Of a stretch of DNA of 64,000 nucleotides, positions 9,038 through 19,403 are shown piece after piece. The stretch comes from an uncultured Marinoscillum sp. (lineage in GTDB: Bacteria > Bacteroidota > Bacteroidia > Cytophagales > MED-G16), in assembly GCA_902523065.1 (NCBI GenBank), contig CABYXZ010000002.1, positions 124,001 through 188,000 of the forward strand, in the 5' to 3' direction. Under the pieces are notes generated by a model. That model was given only the letters and a program-made list of their open reading frames with translations, searched no databases and was not told the origin of the DNA. Position 1 is the stretch's first letter. Each line of letters starts with the position of its first letter. The position numbers and the translations under genes are program-made.

Positions 9038-9586
9038 ATGGCAACTTCAAGATTAAAGACAAAATATAATGATGAAATTATACCTTCACTGATGGAAACT
9101 TTGAAGTTCAAGTCTATTATGCAGGTACCAAAAATTAAAAAAATATCTGTTAATCAAGGTTTAGGAGCTGCAGTGAATGATAAAAAGCTTATACAGTTTA
9201 GTGTTGATGAGTTAACTCAAATAACTGGGCAAAAAGCTGTTGCAACAAAGGCAAAAAAATCAATATCAAACTTCAAGTTGAGAGAAGGTATGCCAATTGG
9301 AGCTAAAGTAACATTAAGGGGTAACATGATGTATGAGTTTTTAGACAGATTAATTTCTGTTGCATTACCTAGAGTAAGAGACTTCCGTGGGCTAAGTAGC
9401 AAAGGTTTTGATAAGAATGGTAATTACACTTTAGGTATTAAAGAACAGATAATTTTTCCTGAGATAAGTATTGATAAGATAAATAAGTTGACAGGTATGA
9501 ACATTACCATAGTAATTGATTCTAAGTCACCTAAAGAGAGTTTTGAATTGTTAAAGGCATTTGGTATGCCTTTTATTATAAATTAG
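9038..9586 (+). CDS. rplE: Large ribosomal subunit protein L5
   Basis: 182 residues. [19 protein letters not shown] and [20 protein letters not shown] are the core L5 motifs; the protein contacts 5S rRNA and P-site tRNA. The length is standard. It begins immediately after the rplX stop and ends five bases before rpsN. Confidence 0.98.
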   Translation: MATSRLKTKYNDEIIPSLMETLKFKSIMQVPKIKKISVNQGLGAAVNDKKLIQFSVDELTQITGQKAVATKAKKSISNFKLREGMPIGAKVTLRGNMMYEFLDRLISVALPRVRDFRGLSSKGFDKNGNYTLGIKEQIIFPEISIDKINKLTGMNITIVIDSKSPKESFELLKAFGMPFIIN

Positions 9587-9591
9587 ATATT

Positions 9592-9861
9592 ATGGCTAAA
9601 AATGCAGTAAAAGTTAGAGAATTAAAAAGAAAAAAGCTTGTCGAAAAGTATGCCGCTAAAAGGAAGGAACTTAAGGCAAAAGGTGATTGGGAAGGTTTGG
9701 ATAAATTACCAAGGAACTCTTCTGCGGTTAGGCTACACAACAGGTGTAATCTATCAGGAAGGCCAAAAGGATATATGAGAAAATTTGGTATTTCACGTCT
9801 TGAATTCAGGAAAATGGCTTCAGAAGGTAAGATACCTGGTATAACTAAAGCAAGTTGGTAA
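9592..9861 (+). CDS. rpsN: Small ribosomal subunit protein S14, zinc-free long form
   Basis: 89 residues, the long S14 type, not the 61-residue zinc-ribbon type. The C-terminal region [20 protein letters not shown] has only one cysteine, so the four-cysteine zinc site is absent; this C-minus form is the usual one in Bacteroidota. S14 stabilises the 30S head. After its stop comes a 47-base gap, the largest gap inside the rplC-rplQ cluster, holding a possible promoter. Confidence 0.97.
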   Translation: MAKNAVKVRELKRKKLVEKYAAKRKELKAKGDWEGLDKLPRNSSAVRLHNRCNLSGRPKGYMRKFGISRLEFRKMASEGKIPGITKASW

Positions 9862-9886
9862 CTTTTTATGAAAATGATTAAATTTG
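9854..9886 (+). promoter_or_regulatory. Candidate internal promoter before rpsH
   Basis: The -7 box TAAATTTG (9879-9886) matches TAnnTTTG, and GTTG at 9854-9857, inside the end of rpsN, is a near match to the -33 element with a 21-base spacer, within the range seen in Bacteroidota. It would give a leader of about 16 bases before the rpsH ATG. The AT-rich context makes chance matches likely. Confidence 0.35.
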
Positions 9887-9908
9887 CAAGCTTTTTTAAT
9901 TAAATAAT

Positions 9909-10307
9909 ATGAATACAGATACAATAGCAGACTTCCTTACTAGAATCAGAAACGCGATTCAAGCTAATCACAGAATAGTTGAGATTCCTGCGTCTAATAT
10001 CAAAAAAGAAATCACAAAAGTTCTTCATGAAAAAGGTTTTATTCTTAACTATAAGTTTGAAGACGAGGGTCCTCAGGGCACAATTAAGATTGCACTAAAA
10101 TATAATCCAAGAACCAAACAATCTGCCATAGAGAAAATAAGCAGAATCAGTAAGCCTGGTCTCAGGAAATATGTTGGATTTGATAACCTTCCAAGGGTAA
10201 TTAATGGTCTTGGTGTTGCAATTTTATCAACCTCAAAAGGTGTAATAACTGATAAGGAAGCTAGAAAGTTAAAAATAGGTGGTGAAGTTTTATGCTACGT
10301 ATATTAA
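9909..10307 (+). CDS. rpsH: Small ribosomal subunit protein S8
   Basis: 132 residues. [20 protein letters not shown] at the N-terminus and [20 protein letters not shown] at the C-terminus are the S8 signatures. S8 binds the central domain of 16S rRNA and, in Escherichia coli, represses the spc operon by binding near the rplE start; whether that happens here is unknown. The gene may have its own promoter in the gap after rpsN. Confidence 0.98.
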   Translation: MNTDTIADFLTRIRNAIQANHRIVEIPASNIKKEITKVLHEKGFILNYKFEDEGPQGTIKIALKYNPRTKQSAIEKISRISKPGLRKYVGFDNLPRVINGLGVAILSTSKGVITDKEARKLKIGGEVLCYVY

Positions 10308-10319
10308 AAGTTTAAAATT

Positions 10320-10871
10320 ATGTCAAGAATAGGTTTAAATCCAATTAATTTACCAGAAGGCGTCACTGTAAGTGTCCAAGGATCGAATATCAATGTCAAG
10401 GGTCCTAAAGGTGAGCTTAATCAAAAATTTGATCCTGATTTTAAGATAAGTATTGACGATAATATACTCACCATCAAAAGACCATCTGAAATTAAAAGAC
10501 ATAAGTCTCTTCATGGTCTATACAGATCTCTAATTAATAATTGTGTTGTTGGAGTATCTGAAGGTTATGAATTGCAATTAGAATTAATCGGTGTTGGATA
10601 CAAAGCATCAAATCAAGGTAACTTATTAAACCTAACTCTTGGTTACTCACACAATATATACTTCCAAGTTCCTGATGAAATCAAAGTAACGACTGAGACC
10701 CAGAAAGGTAAACCACCAGTTATTACGTTGAATGGAAATGATAAACAACTTATTGGTCAAATTGCTGCAAAGTTAAAATCCTTGAGACCTATTGAACCAT
10801 ATAAAGGTAAGGGAGTGAAATTTGTAGGGGAGTATGTTAGAAGAAAAGTTGGTAAAACTGCTGCGGCGTAA
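10320..10871 (+). CDS. rplF: Large ribosomal subunit protein L6
   Basis: 183 residues with two homologous domains. MSRIGLNPINLPEGV opens the protein and RPIEPYKGKGVKFVGEYVRR closes it, the classic L6 C-terminal signature near the sarcin-ricin loop and the factor-binding site. The length is standard. rplR starts ten bases after the stop. Confidence 0.98.
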   Translation: MSRIGLNPINLPEGVTVSVQGSNINVKGPKGELNQKFDPDFKISIDDNILTIKRPSEIKRHKSLHGLYRSLINNCVVGVSEGYELQLELIGVGYKASNQGNLLNLTLGYSHNIYFQVPDEIKVTTETQKGKPPVITLNGNDKQLIGQIAAKLKSLRPIEPYKGKGVKFVGEYVRRKVGKTAAA

Positions 10872-10881
10872 ATATAGAATT

Positions 10882-11232
10882 ATGAGTTTCGATAAAGAAA
10901 GTAGAAGATTAAAAATTAGAAAAAGTATCCGTTCCAAAATATCTGGAACCAAGGAAAGGCCTAGAATTTCTGTTTTTAGGAGTAATAAGTCTATTTATTC
11001 TCAGATAATCGACGACACCAACGGACATACTTTAGTATCGTCATCTTCATCAGATGTCAAAATGTTTGGTAAAAACAACTTAGAATCTTGTAAGAAGGTT
11101 GGTCTTAAGCTTGCAGAGAAAGCTAAGAAAAAAGGAATCAAATCTGTTCTATTCGATAGAAGTGGTTACAGGTATCATGGTAGAATCAAATCCTTTGCAG
11201 ATGGTGCAAGAGAAGGTGGTTTAAAATTTTAA
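10882..11232 (+). CDS. rplR: Large ribosomal subunit protein L18
   Basis: 116 residues from the ATG that gives [15 protein letters not shown] longer in-frame reading would begin inside rplF and add 16 unconserved residues, so it was rejected. [20 protein letters not shown] and [20 protein letters not shown] are the L18 motifs that bind 5S rRNA. The gene is spaced normally between rplF and rpsE. Confidence 0.97.
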   Translation: MSFDKESRRLKIRKSIRSKISGTKERPRISVFRSNKSIYSQIIDDTNGHTLVSSSSSDVKMFGKNNLESCKKVGLKLAEKAKKKGIKSVLFDRSGYRYHGRIKSFADGAREGGLKF

Positions 11233-11234
11233 TT

Positions 11235-11738
11235 ATGAAAAATATAAAAGCAAGTGATTTAGAATTAAAAGAAAAAGTTGTCTCTATTCAAAGGGTAGCT
11301 AAAGTTGTTAAGGGAGGTAGAAGATTTAGTTTTTCTGCAATTGTCGTTGTTGGTAATGAAAATGGGGTAGTTGGTTATGGACTCGGTAAAGCTAATGAGG
11401 TAACAAATGCAATAATCAAAGGTACTGATGATGCCAAGAAGAATTTGATAAACGTTCCAGTATACAAAAATACTATACCTCATGAGATTTTAGGTAAGTA
11501 TGGTGGTGGTTTGGTTCTTATGAAGCCTGCATCTGCAGGAACAGGAGTAATTGCTGGCGGAGCAATGAGAGCAGTTATGGAAAGTGCTGGCATTAAGGAT
11601 GTTTTAGCAAAGTCTAAAGGTTCTTCTAATCCTCACAACGTTGTGAAAGCGACTTTTAATGGACTGATGAGATTGAGAGATCCACTTGCGGTATCTAAAC
11701 AGAGAGGTGTAAGTTTAAATAAGATATTCAATGGCTAA
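11235..11738 (+). CDS. rpsE: Small ribosomal subunit protein S5
   Basis: 167 residues. The N-terminal double-stranded RNA-binding fold has [17 protein letters not shown], and the C-terminal part has [21 protein letters not shown]5 contributes to decoding fidelity and mRNA unwinding; ribosomal-ambiguity changes are not visible. It overlaps rpmD by eight bases. Confidence 0.98.
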   Translation: MKNIKASDLELKEKVVSIQRVAKVVKGGRRFSFSAIVVVGNENGVVGYGLGKANEVTNAIIKGTDDAKKNLINVPVYKNTIPHEILGKYGGGLVLMKPASAGTGVIAGGAMRAVMESAGIKDVLAKSKGSSNPHNVVKATFNGLMRLRDPLAVSKQRGVSLNKIFNG

Positions 11739-11925
11739 ACAAAAATTCAAAAAGGTTGTGATTACTCAGAAAAAGAGTACAATATCTCAAACCTTGAGAC
11801 AAAAAAGAACCATATCAGCGCTGGGTCTAGGTAAAATCAATAGATCAGTTGAAAAAGAACTTTCTCCACAAGTCGCAGGGATGATAAGTAAGGTAAATCA
11901 TTTAATTGAAGTTAAAGAAGTTTAA
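11731..11925 (+). CDS. rpmD: Large ribosomal subunit protein L30
   Basis: 64 residues, usual for L30. [20 protein letters not shown] and [12 protein letters not shown] form the family core. The start lies inside the last eight bases of rpsE in another frame, and the gap to rplO is a single base, so these genes are almost certainly translated in a coupled way. Confidence 0.95.
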   Translation: MAKQKFKKVVITQKKSTISQTLRQKRTISALGLGKINRSVEKELSPQVAGMISKVNHLIEVKEV

Positions 11926-11926
11926 G

Positions 11927-12382
11927 ATGAAACTACATACATTAAAACCAGCTGAAGGCTCAACAAAAAAAGGTAAAAGGATTGCAAGAGGTCAGGGATC
12001 AGGAAGAGGAGGAACATCAACAAGAGGCCACAAAGGAGCACAGTCAAGGTCTGGCTATTCTAGAAAGGCTGGCTTTGAAGGTGGACAAATGCCATTACAA
12101 AGAAGAGTTCCAAAGTTTGGATTTAGATCTCCAAACAGAATTGAAACAAAACCAATAAACTTAGATACGCTTCAAGAGATTTGTGACAAATCAAAAGTCA
12201 AAGAAATTAATCCTGACTTTTTATCTAAAAATGGGTATGCGAGTAAAAATGATTTAATAAAGATACTGGGTAGAGGTAAGTTAACTTCAAAAGTTAATGT
12301 TACTTCTCATTACTTTTCTCAATCTGCTGTAAAGGCAATTGAAAAGTCTGGTGGTAAAGTAAAGAAATTAGTTAATGATTAA
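11927..12382 (+). CDS. rplO: Large ribosomal subunit protein L15
   Basis: 151 residues from the ATG giving MKLHTLKPAEGSTKKGKR, the conserved opening; an upstream in-frame reading inside rpmD was rejected. The glycine-arginine tail GRGGTSTRGHKGAQSRSG penetrates the 50S interior. The C-terminal globular domain is complete. It overlaps secY by eight bases. Confidence 0.97.
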   Translation: MKLHTLKPAEGSTKKGKRIARGQGSGRGGTSTRGHKGAQSRSGYSRKAGFEGGQMPLQRRVPKFGFRSPNRIETKPINLDTLQEICDKSKVKEINPDFLSKNGYASKNDLIKILGRGKLTSKVNVTSHYFSQSAVKAIEKSGGKVKKLVND

Positions 12383-13679
12383 ACTTTTTGAGACAATTAA
12401 GAATATCTTCTCAATTGAGGAACTAAGAGATAGGATTATAAATACTGTCGGTTTTTTAATAATCTTTAGACTAGGTTCTTTTGTTGTTTTACCAGGTATT
12501 GATCCATCGAAGCTTCAACAGAGTGCTGGTGGTATCTTTGGTCTTCTTGACACTTTTCTTGGTGGAGCTTTCAGTAACGCCTCTATTTTTGCTTTAGGTA
12601 TTATGCCTTATATATCTGCCTCAATCGTTGTGCAGCTACTAGGTGTTGCTTTGCCTTATTTCCAGAAGCTTCAAAAGGAGGGAGACAGTGGAAGAAAGAA
12701 AATGACTCAAATAACAAGGTATCTAACAATAATAATTTGTATGTTTCAAAGTACTGCATATCTATCAGGAACTATACCAAGTGAGGCAATACTTGTAGAA
12801 AATAGATTTTTATTTACTATATCTAGTATGATTATACTAACATCAGGTACTATATTCTGTATGTGGCTTGGAGAAAAAATAACGGATAAGGGTATTGGTA
12901 ATGGTATCTCTATGCTCATCATGATAGGGATAATTTCAAGATTTCCCGGAAGTATTGTTGCTGAAGCTTTATCAAAGGGTATGAACCAAGCTCTATTTTT
13001 CATCATTGAGATAATTGTCCTATTCTTGGTTGTGATGTTTACTGTCATGCTGGTTCAGGCAATCAGAAGAATTCCTATACAATATGCTAAACAAGTTGTT
13101 GGATCAAGTCTCTACGGAGGTAAAAGGCAGTACCTACCCCTAAAAGTCAATTCATCTGGTGTTATGCCAATAATATTTGCTCAAGCTCTTATGTTTTTAC
13201 CAGCTATAATTGGCTTACAGTTTGCAGAAAATTCAGATTTTTTTCAATATATTGCAACCTCTTTTTCAAACATGCAGTCTTGGTTGTATAATGTAACATT
13301 TGCAGTTTTGATAATTGCCTTCACTTTTTTCTACACTGCAATCACTGTCAACCCTAATAAAATGGCTGACGACATGAAAAGAAATAATGGGTTTATTCCT
13401 GGAATAAAGCCTGGTCCTGAAACATCCGATTTCATATCAAATGTAATGGACAGGATAACTTTACCTGGGTCTATTCTCCTTGCAATTGTAGCTATATTAC
13501 CTGCTTTTGCAATGATGTTTGGTGTAAATCAGAGTTTTGCTCAATTTTATGGAGGAACATCCTTGCTAATCATGGTAGGCGTTATATTAGATACATTGCA
13601 GCAGATTGAAAGTTATTTACTGATGAGGCATTATGATGGCATGATGAAATCAGGTAAAGTTAAAGGTAGAAGTGTTTAA
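12375..13679 (+). CDS. secY: Protein translocase subunit SecY
   Basis: 434 residues with ten predicted membrane spans; it is the pore of the SecYEG channel in the inner membrane. The GSFVVLPGID segment after the first span, the plug region LDTFLGGAFSNAS and the C-terminal loop FIPGIKPGPETSDF are family features. The start lies within rplO. Its place between rplO and infA is standard and ties export capacity to ribosome supply. Confidence 0.97.
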   Translation: MIKLFETIKNIFSIEELRDRIINTVGFLIIFRLGSFVVLPGIDPSKLQQSAGGIFGLLDTFLGGAFSNASIFALGIMPYISASIVVQLLGVALPYFQKLQKEGDSGRKKMTQITRYLTIIICMFQSTAYLSGTIPSEAILVENRFLFTISSMIILTSGTIFCMWLGEKITDKGIGNGISMLIMIGIISRFPGSIVAEALSKGMNQALFFIIEIIVLFLVVMFTVMLVQAIRRIPIQYAKQVVGSSLYGGKRQYLPLKVNSSGVMPIIFAQALMFLPAIIGLQFAENSDFFQYIATSFSNMQSWLYNVTFAVLIIAFTFFYTAITVNPNKMADDMKRNNGFIPGIKPGPETSDFISNVMDRITLPGSILLAIVAILPAFAMMFGVNQSFAQFYGGTSLLIMVGVILDTLQQIESYLLMRHYDGMMKSGKVKGRSV

Positions 13680-13682
13680 TTT

Positions 13683-13901
13683 ATGGCAAAACAAAAAGCA
13701 ATAGAACAAGACGGTGTAGTCACTGAAGCTCTTTCTAATGCGATGTTTAGAGTAAAATTAGACAATGGTCACATTGTGACGGCTCATATTTCAGGTAAGA
13801 TGAGGATGTTTTACATCAGATTATTACCAGGAGATAAGGTAAAACTTGAGATGTCACCATATGATTTAACTAAGGCTAGAATAACATTTAGATATAAATA
13901 G
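13683..13901 (+). CDS. infA: Translation initiation factor IF-1
   Basis: 72 residues, a single S1-type OB fold. [20 protein letters not shown] and [20 protein letters not shown] are the IF-1 patterns. IF-1 occupies the A site of the 30S subunit during initiation. The gene lies three bases after secY and its stop is one base before the rpmJ start. Confidence 0.97.
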   Translation: MAKQKAIEQDGVVTEALSNAMFRVKLDNGHIVTAHISGKMRMFYIRLLPGDKVKLEMSPYDLTKARITFRYK

Positions 13902-13902
13902 T

Positions 13903-14019
13903 ATGAAAGTAAGAGCATCAGTTAAAAAAAGAAGCGCCGATTGCAAAATAATTAGAAGGAAAGGCAAGGTGTACGTTATTAATAAAAAAAATCCTCGATT
14001 TAAACAGAGGCAAGGATAG
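13903..14019 (+). CDS. rpmJ: Large ribosomal subunit protein L36, zinc-free form
   Basis: A 38-residue gene: [20 protein letters not shown], then [18 protein letters not shown]. The four zinc ligands of the classical C-plus form are reduced to one cysteine (C14), so this is the C-minus type common in Bacteroidota, which does not depend on zinc. It fits exactly between infA and rpsM with gaps of one and two bases. Confidence 0.96.
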   Translation: MKVRASVKKRSADCKIIRRKGKVYVINKKNPRFKQRQG

Positions 14020-14021
14020 TT

Positions 14022-14396
14022 ATGAGAATAGCAGGTATAGACATTCCGGATAACAAAAGAGGTGAGATTGCCTTAACATATATATATGGATTGGGTAGAA
14101 GTGCATCTCAAAAAGTGTTAACTGAAGCTGGTATAGATTTAAATAAAAAAGTTTCAGAATGGACTGAAGAGGAATCTAACAAAATTAGAAATATAATATC
14201 TACTAATTTCAAGATTGAAGGAGATTTAAAATCAGAACAAAGATTAAATATCAAAAGGTTACTTGATATTGGATGTTATCGAGGTCTTAGACATAGGAAA
14301 GGTTTACCAGTAAGGGGACAAAAAACAAAAAATAATTCTAGAACTAGAAAAGGTAAAAGAAAAACTGTTGCTAATAAAAAGAAAGCTGTTAAATAA
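14022..14396 (+). CDS. rpsM: Small ribosomal subunit protein S13
   Basis: 124 residues. [21 protein letters not shown] opens the protein in the usual way, and [20 protein letters not shown] with the basic tail is the conserved C-terminus that reaches toward P-site tRNA. It joins S19 in the 30S head. The stop shares a base with the rpsK start. Confidence 0.97.
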   Translation: MRIAGIDIPDNKRGEIALTYIYGLGRSASQKVLTEAGIDLNKKVSEWTEEESNKIRNIISTNFKIEGDLKSEQRLNIKRLLDIGCYRGLRHRKGLPVRGQKTKNNSRTRKGKRKTVANKKKAVK

Positions 14397-14785
14397 TGAA
14401 TAAAAAGAAAGATAAGTCTAAAAAAAGAGTAGTAGTTGTTAATAAGAATGGACAGGCTCACATAAAGTGTTCATTCAATAACATAATTATTTCACTTACT
14501 AACGAATCTGGTCAAGTTATTTCTTGGTCTTCTGCAGGAAAAATGGGATTCAGAGGATCTAAAAAGAATACACCATTTGCAGCACAGATAGCAACTGAAG
14601 ATGCTGTAAAGAAAGCTTATGAGTTAGGCTTAAGAACAGTAGATATTTTTATTAAGGGTCCTGGAGCGGGAAGAGATTCTGCTATCAGAGCAATTCAAAA
14701 TGCAGGCTTAGATGTCGTCTCAATCAACGATGTGACACCTCTACCTCATAATGGATGTAGACCACCTAAAAGAAGAAGAGTTTAA
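14396..14785 (+). CDS. rpsK: Small ribosomal subunit protein S11
   Basis: 129 residues. After a lysine-rich leader of about 15 residues, typical text appears: [38 protein letters not shown] and [19 protein letters not shown]11 forms the mRNA exit platform with S7 and S18. The start overlaps rpsM by one base and rpsD follows after nine. Confidence 0.98.
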   Translation: MNKKKDKSKKRVVVVNKNGQAHIKCSFNNIIISLTNESGQVISWSSAGKMGFRGSKKNTPFAAQIATEDAVKKAYELGLRTVDIFIKGPGAGRDSAIRAIQNAGLDVVSINDVTPLPHNGCRPPKRRRV

Positions 14786-14794
14786 ATTTTAAAT

Positions 14795-15400
14795 ATGGCA
14801 CGATACACAGGTCCAAAGTCTAAAATTTCAAGAAAGTACGGTGAGCCAATCTTTGGTGATACTAAAGCTCTCGAGAAGAAGCCTCACCCACCTGGTCAAC
14901 ACGGTAGGGGAAGGAGAAGAAAAAAATCTGAATATGCAATTCAGCTTGCTGAAAAGCAAAAAGCAAAGTACCTATATGGTATATTAGAAAGACAATTCAG
15001 AAATTTATTTAGTAAAGCTTCAAGAAAAGACGGTATTACGGGTGAAAACTTGTTACAGTTATTAGAATCTAGACTTGATAATGTTGTTTACAGGCTGGGA
15101 ATTGCTCCAACCAGAAGATCTGCTAGGCAACTTGTCTCTCACAAACATATAACTGTTAACGGCAATCTTGTAAATATTCCTTCATTCAGTGTCAAAGAAG
15201 GAGATATGGTAGCTGTAAGAGAAAAATCTAAATCATTATCATCTATTGCTGAGAGTATATCAAGGCAGTCATCAAATAGATATAAATGGTTAGAGTGGGA
15301 TGAAAAGTCATTATCTGGCAAACTTATAATGTACCCAGATAGGGAGTCTATTCCTGAAAATATTAATGAACAATTAATTGTTGAATTATATTCTAAATAA
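14795..15400 (+). CDS. rpsD: Small ribosomal subunit protein S4
   Basis: 201 residues. The S4 RNA-binding domain is seen at [20 protein letters not shown] and [18 protein letters not shown]. The N-terminal cysteine cluster of zinc-binding S4 forms is absent, as usual in this phylum. S4 nucleates 30S assembly. It ends 28 bases before rpoA. Confidence 0.98.
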   Translation: MARYTGPKSKISRKYGEPIFGDTKALEKKPHPPGQHGRGRRRKKSEYAIQLAEKQKAKYLYGILERQFRNLFSKASRKDGITGENLLQLLESRLDNVVYRLGIAPTRRSARQLVSHKHITVNGNLVNIPSFSVKEGDMVAVREKSKSLSSIAESISRQSSNRYKWLEWDEKSLSGKLIMYPDRESIPENINEQLIVELYSK

Positions 15401-15428
15401 AATATTGTATAAATAAATTTTAAAAATT

Positions 15429-16412
15429 ATGTCACTACTTTCATTTCAATTGCCAGATAAGATAGTAATGGAAAAAGCCGATGACTTTCACGGTATATTT
15501 ACTTTCTCACCATTGCAGCCCGGATACGGATTAACTATAGGTAATGCTGTTAGAAGAGTTCTTCTATCATCATTAGAAGGATATGCTGTAACTGGTATAA
15601 AAATTCCTGGTATACAACATGAATTCTCTACAATTGATGGTATTGTCGAAGACGTATCAGAAATTATCTTAAACTTAAAAAATGTAAGGTTTAAGGCTAC
15701 TGGAGAAAACCCTGAAAAGTCTATTGTTGTAAAGTTTGATTCAAAGGGCACACTGACTGCTCAAAGTATTGAGAAGAGTACTAGCTCTTTTAAGGTCTTA
15801 AATCCTAAACAAGAAATTTGTACACTGAGCAAAAAGGTAAAATTTACTATTGAGCTTAGAGTTGAGAAAGGAAGGGGATACGTCACATCTGAAGAAAATA
15901 ATGCCAATTCAGCAGATGTAGATTTTATCTCTGTAGATTCAGTATTTACTCCTATTATAAATGTTAAATATAACATTGAAAATACGAGGGTTGAACAAAA
16001 AACTGACTTTGAAAAACTAATTTTAGATATCCAGACAGATGGTTCGATTCATCCTGAAGATGCCTTAAAAGGATCAGCTCAGTTATTGATTAAACACTTC
16101 TATCTATTTTCTGATAAGGATATGGAATTTGCGGAGGATAACTCTGATGAGATTGAAGTTGTTGATGAGGAGCTACTTCACATGAGAAAGTTATTGAAAA
16201 CTTCATTGAATGATCTTGACCTTTCAGTTAGAGCTTATAATTGTCTTAAGGCTGCTGAGATCAGGACTCTGGGTGATTTAGTAAGTATTGAGATATCAGA
16301 CATGATGAAGTTCAGAAACTTTGGTAAAAAATCCTTAACTGAACTTGAAGAGTTAGTTGATAGCAAAGGTTTAAGCTTTGGGATGGATCTCGCAAAGTAT
16401 AATTTAGACTAG
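15429..16412 (+). CDS. rpoA: RNA polymerase subunit alpha
   Basis: 327 residues. The N-terminal assembly domain (to about residue 230) has [20 protein letters not shown]; the C-terminal DNA-binding domain (about 255-327) has [20 protein letters not shown] and [13 protein letters not shown]. Both domains are intact, so contacts with upstream promoter DNA and activators should be possible. The gene is in its usual place between rpsD and rplQ. Confidence 0.98.
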   Translation: MSLLSFQLPDKIVMEKADDFHGIFTFSPLQPGYGLTIGNAVRRVLLSSLEGYAVTGIKIPGIQHEFSTIDGIVEDVSEIILNLKNVRFKATGENPEKSIVVKFDSKGTLTAQSIEKSTSSFKVLNPKQEICTLSKKVKFTIELRVEKGRGYVTSEENNANSADVDFISVDSVFTPIINVKYNIENTRVEQKTDFEKLILDIQTDGSIHPEDALKGSAQLLIKHFYLFSDKDMEFAEDNSDEIEVVDEELLHMRKLLKTSLNDLDLSVRAYNCLKAAEIRTLGDLVSIEISDMMKFRNFGKKSLTELEELVDSKGLSFGMDLAKYNLD

Positions 16413-16414
16413 AA

Positions 16415-16945
16415 ATGAGACACGGTAAAAGATTTAATCATTTAAGCAGGAAAGCACCACATAGAAAGTCTATGCTCTCCAACATGGCTTCTTCTCTTAT
16501 TATACATAAGAAGATAGAAACTACTGTTGCCAAAGCTAAGGCCTTAAGAAAATATGTGGAGCCACTTCTGACCAAATCTAAGTCTGATACCACTCACTCG
16601 AGGAGATCTGTATTTTCTCACTTACAAAATAAAGAATCTGTTAGTGAGTTATTCAATAATATCTCTGAGAAAATTAGTTTAAGGCCAGGTGGATATACTA
16701 GAATAATTAAAACAGGTAATAGGCTTGGAGATAATGCTGAGATGTGTATAATCGAACTTGTAGATTATAATTCTCTTCTTTTAGATGAGGTTGCTCCTCA
16801 GAAAAAGTCTACTAGAAGAAGAAGAAAAAAGAAATCGTCTGAACCTGCAAAAACCACAAAGCCTGCAGCTAAAGATAAGAAAGATGAAAAGAAAAAAAGT
16901 GAATCTAAGAAGCCAAAAAAGGATGATAAAAAAGATTCAAAGTAA
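16415..16945 (+). CDS. rplQ: Large ribosomal subunit protein L17 with a lysine-rich tail
   Basis: 176 residues. The first 115 or so are the ordinary L17 domain ([20 protein letters not shown], later [20 protein letters not shown]). About 45 further residues are almost only Lys, Arg, Ser, Asp, Glu and Pro, a low-complexity basic tail of the sort found on L17 of many Bacteroidota. The tail is probably disordered and rRNA- or surface-associated. This is the last gene before a strong terminator. Confidence 0.96.
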   Translation: MRHGKRFNHLSRKAPHRKSMLSNMASSLIIHKKIETTVAKAKALRKYVEPLLTKSKSDTTHSRRSVFSHLQNKESVSELFNNISEKISLRPGGYTRIIKTGNRLGDNAEMCIIELVDYNSLLLDEVAPQKKSTRRRRKKKSSEPAKTTKPAAKDKKDEKKKSESKKPKKDDKKDSK

Positions 16946-16969
16946 GCTTTTTAATAAATATTATATTTT

Positions 16970-17000
16970 AAAGGGATTAAATTTATTTAATCCCTTTTTT
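16970..17000 (+). terminator. Strong intrinsic terminator closing the ribosomal cluster
   Basis: A perfect 12-bp inverted repeat (AAAGGGATTAAA, loop TTTA, TTTAATCCCTTT) runs into six Ts. It stands 24 bases after the rplQ stop and just before the carA -7 box, so it should separate the ribosomal and carA units. Confidence 0.88.
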
Positions 17001-17006
17001 ATTTTA

Positions 17007-17014
17007 TATTTTTG
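17007..17014 (+). promoter_or_regulatory. Candidate carA -7 box, possibly leaderless
   Basis: TATTTTTG fits TAnnTTTG and ends six bases before the carA ATG, so the mRNA may start at or next to the start codon. No TTTG or TTG is seen 17-23 bases upstream, because that space is taken by the terminator hairpin. Confidence 0.35.
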
Positions 17015-17020
17015 GAAAAA

Positions 17021-18121
17021 ATGGGATTAATAACAAGAAAACCAGCCGTCCTTGTCCTCGAAGATGGTTCTGTATTTGAGGGTTTTTCATTAGGTAAGAT
17101 AGGAGTTGCTACTGGAGAAATTTGCTATAATACAGGAATGACAGGTTATCAAGAAATTTATACTGATCCATCTTACTTTGGTCAGATTATAATCAATACT
17201 TCATCGCACATAGGAAATTACGGAACAGTAGAAGACGAGCAAGAAAGCTCTTCACCTCAAATTAGTGGAGTTATAATTAATGAATATTCAGAGATCTACA
17301 GTAGATCTAATTCCGATGAAAGTTTAGAGGATTATTTTCTTAAAAATAATACGGTAGCAATCTATGATATTGACACAAGAAAACTTGTGAAGTATATTAG
17401 AGACAAAGGTGCCATGAATGCAATCATTTCAAGTGAGTCACAAGACGTAGAGAAATTAAAGAGTTCTCTTGATAAGGTACCATCCATGAAGAATCTTGAG
17501 CTCTCTTCAAAAGTAACTACGGAGAAAGAATATGAATTCGGTGACAAGAACTCTAAAATTAAAATTGCAGTTCTTGACCTTGGTTGTAAGCAATCTATCC
17601 TTAAAAATTTTAGTGAGAGGGGTGCGCTCTGCAAAGTTTTCCCTGCTAAGACCTCGTACGAGACTATGAAGAAATGGAATCCTGATGGTTTCTTTATATC
17701 AAATGGTCCAGGTGATCCAGCTTCTATGGATTATGCAGTTGAAACAGTTAAAGAAATTTTAAAAAATGATCAACCCCTTTTTGGTATTTGCCTGGGACAT
17801 CAAATTCTAGCAAGAGCATGTGATATCTCAACCTATAAATTACATAATGGTCATAGAGGTATAAATCATCCCGTAAAAAACTTAAAATCCGGAAAGTCAG
17901 AAGTGACTTCACAAAACCACGGATTTGCAGTAACATTAGAAGATATTAAGAAATCAGATCTTTTAGAATTGACACATATTAATTTAAATGACGAAACTGT
18001 AGAGGGAATCAAAGTAAAAGGTAAGAAGGCATTTTCTGTTCAGTATCATCCTGAGTCCTGTCCAGGACCTCATGACTCGAGGTATCTTTTTGATGATTTC
18101 ATTAAAATGATTAAAAAATGA
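17021..18121 (+). CDS. carA: Carbamoyl-phosphate synthase small (glutaminase) subunit
   Basis: 366 residues from the ATG giving [21 protein letters not shown] nine bases upstream is in frame but falls inside the predicted -7 box, so it was not used. CarA hydrolyses glutamine and feeds ammonia to CarB for arginine and pyrimidine synthesis. The class I glutaminase triad is present: C257 in GICLGHQ, H343 and E345 in QYHPES. carB is not in the window. The stop overlaps the eno start (ATGA). Confidence 0.97.
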   Translation: MGLITRKPAVLVLEDGSVFEGFSLGKIGVATGEICYNTGMTGYQEIYTDPSYFGQIIINTSSHIGNYGTVEDEQESSSPQISGVIINEYSEIYSRSNSDESLEDYFLKNNTVAIYDIDTRKLVKYIRDKGAMNAIISSESQDVEKLKSSLDKVPSMKNLELSSKVTTEKEYEFGDKNSKIKIAVLDLGCKQSILKNFSERGALCKVFPAKTSYETMKKWNPDGFFISNGPGDPASMDYAVETVKEILKNDQPLFGICLGHQILARACDISTYKLHNGHRGINHPVKNLKSGKSEVTSQNHGFAVTLEDIKKSDLLELTHINLNDETVEGIKVKGKKAFSVQYHPESCPGPHDSRYLFDDFIKMIKK

Positions 18122-19389
18122 GTAAAATAACCAAGGTTGTTGGAAGACAAGTTCTAGATTCAAGGGGAAACCCGACCGTTGAGGTTGATATATATGCTGA
18201 TAACATCATGGGAAGAGCTGCAGTACCATCTGGAGCTTCTACAGGTGAAAATGAAGCTGTTGAGTTAAGGGACGGAGGATCAGAGTTTTTAGGGAAATCA
18301 GTTAAAAAAGCAGTGAGAAATATAAATGATACTATCACGCAAGAGATTATAGGTAATAGTTGTTTTGATCAAGAGAGTGTTGACGAACTCTTAATTAATC
18401 TTGATGGTACTAAAAATAAATCAAGACTTGGTGCAAATGCAATTTTAGGAGTTTCTCTTGCTTGCGCAAAACTTGCATCTAAAATAAAAAACATTCCTTT
18501 ATATAAATACCTTGGGGATGATTCTTCTAATATAATGCCGGTTCCTATGATGAATATTATTAACGGAGGATCTCATTCTGATGCACCAATTGCATTTCAA
18601 GAGTTTATGATTAGACCTATTGGTGCTAGTTCTTTTAGTGAAGCGCTGAGATATGGAGTGGAGATATTCCATACCTTAAAATCAATCCTGAAGCAAAAAG
18701 GACTAAGTACTGCTGTAGGTGATGAAGGAGGTTTTGCACCAAATTTAAGTGGAGGAACAGAGGAGGCAATAGAAACAATATTAACCTCAATTAATGAAGC
18801 TGGTTTTAGTGTTGGAAAAGATATAACACTTGCCATGGATTGCGCTGCCTCAGAATTTTATCAGGATGGAGTATATGATTATAAAATTTTCGAAGGTCCA
18901 GGAGGAAAATCAAGATCTTCAGTAGAGCAGGTTGATTATCTTAAGGAGTTAGTTGATAATTACCCCATTGATAGTATCGAGGATGGATGTGATGAAAATG
19001 ACTGGGACGGTTGGGATCTTTTGACAAAAGAAATAGGAGATAGATGCCAACTAGTTGGTGATGATTTACTTGTGACTAACATAGAGTATTTAGAAAAAGC
19101 AATAGAAAGAAAAAGTGCTAATTCAATTCTAATTAAACCAAATCAAATTGGTACACTTACTGAAACAATTAGTGCAATTAATTTAGCAAAAAGGTCTGGT
19201 TGGACTGCAATTGTTTCTCATAGATCAGGAGAGACTGAGGATACTACTATATCTGATATTGCTGTTGGTTTGAATGTTGGTCAGATAAAAACGGGATCTT
19301 TGTCGAGGTCTGATAGAATAGCGAAATACAATCAACTTTTAAGAATAGAAGAGGATCTTGGTGATAATGCTAAGTATCCAACTAAATAA
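18118..19389 (+). CDS. eno: Enolase
   Basis: 423 residues, full length. It interconverts 2-phosphoglycerate and phosphoenolpyruvate. Visible family text: [15 protein letters not shown] at the N-terminus, [10 protein letters not shown] with the catalytic Glu, [13 protein letters not shown] with the catalytic Lys, and [10 protein letters not shown] near residue 367. It is translationally coupled to carA by a four-base overlap and followed after 14 bases by a divisome-type gene, an order seen in many bacteria. Confidence 0.98.
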   Translation: MSKITKVVGRQVLDSRGNPTVEVDIYADNIMGRAAVPSGASTGENEAVELRDGGSEFLGKSVKKAVRNINDTITQEIIGNSCFDQESVDELLINLDGTKNKSRLGANAILGVSLACAKLASKIKNIPLYKYLGDDSSNIMPVPMMNIINGGSHSDAPIAFQEFMIRPIGASSFSEALRYGVEIFHTLKSILKQKGLSTAVGDEGGFAPNLSGGTEEAIETILTSINEAGFSVGKDITLAMDCAASEFYQDGVYDYKIFEGPGGKSRSSVEQVDYLKELVDNYPIDSIEDGCDENDWDGWDLLTKEIGDRCQLVGDDLLVTNIEYLEKAIERKSANSILIKPNQIGTLTETISAINLAKRSGWTAIVSHRSGETEDTTISDIAVGLNVGQIKTGSLSRSDRIAKYNQLLRIEEDLGDNAKYPTK

Positions 19390-19391
19390 TT

Positions 19392-19399
19392 TATATTTG
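19392..19399 (+). promoter_or_regulatory. Candidate -7 box before the ftsB-like gene
   Basis: TATATTTG matches TAnnTTTG and ends four bases before the ATG, overlapping the short eno intergenic gap. No good -33 element is seen. If used, it would produce a leaderless mRNA; the gene could equally be read from the carA-eno transcript. Confidence 0.3.
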
Positions 19400-19403
19400 A
19401 AAT

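Noticed and set aside
17012..17020. In-frame TTG start for carA, three codons upstream of the chosen ATG
   Set aside because: It lies within the TATTTTTG -7 box, and the ATG at 17021 gives the conserved N-terminus.
16785..17030. Open reading of 81 codons over the lysine-rich end of rplQ and the terminator
   Set aside because: Frame shadow of the L17 basic tail; it would run through the terminator hairpin.
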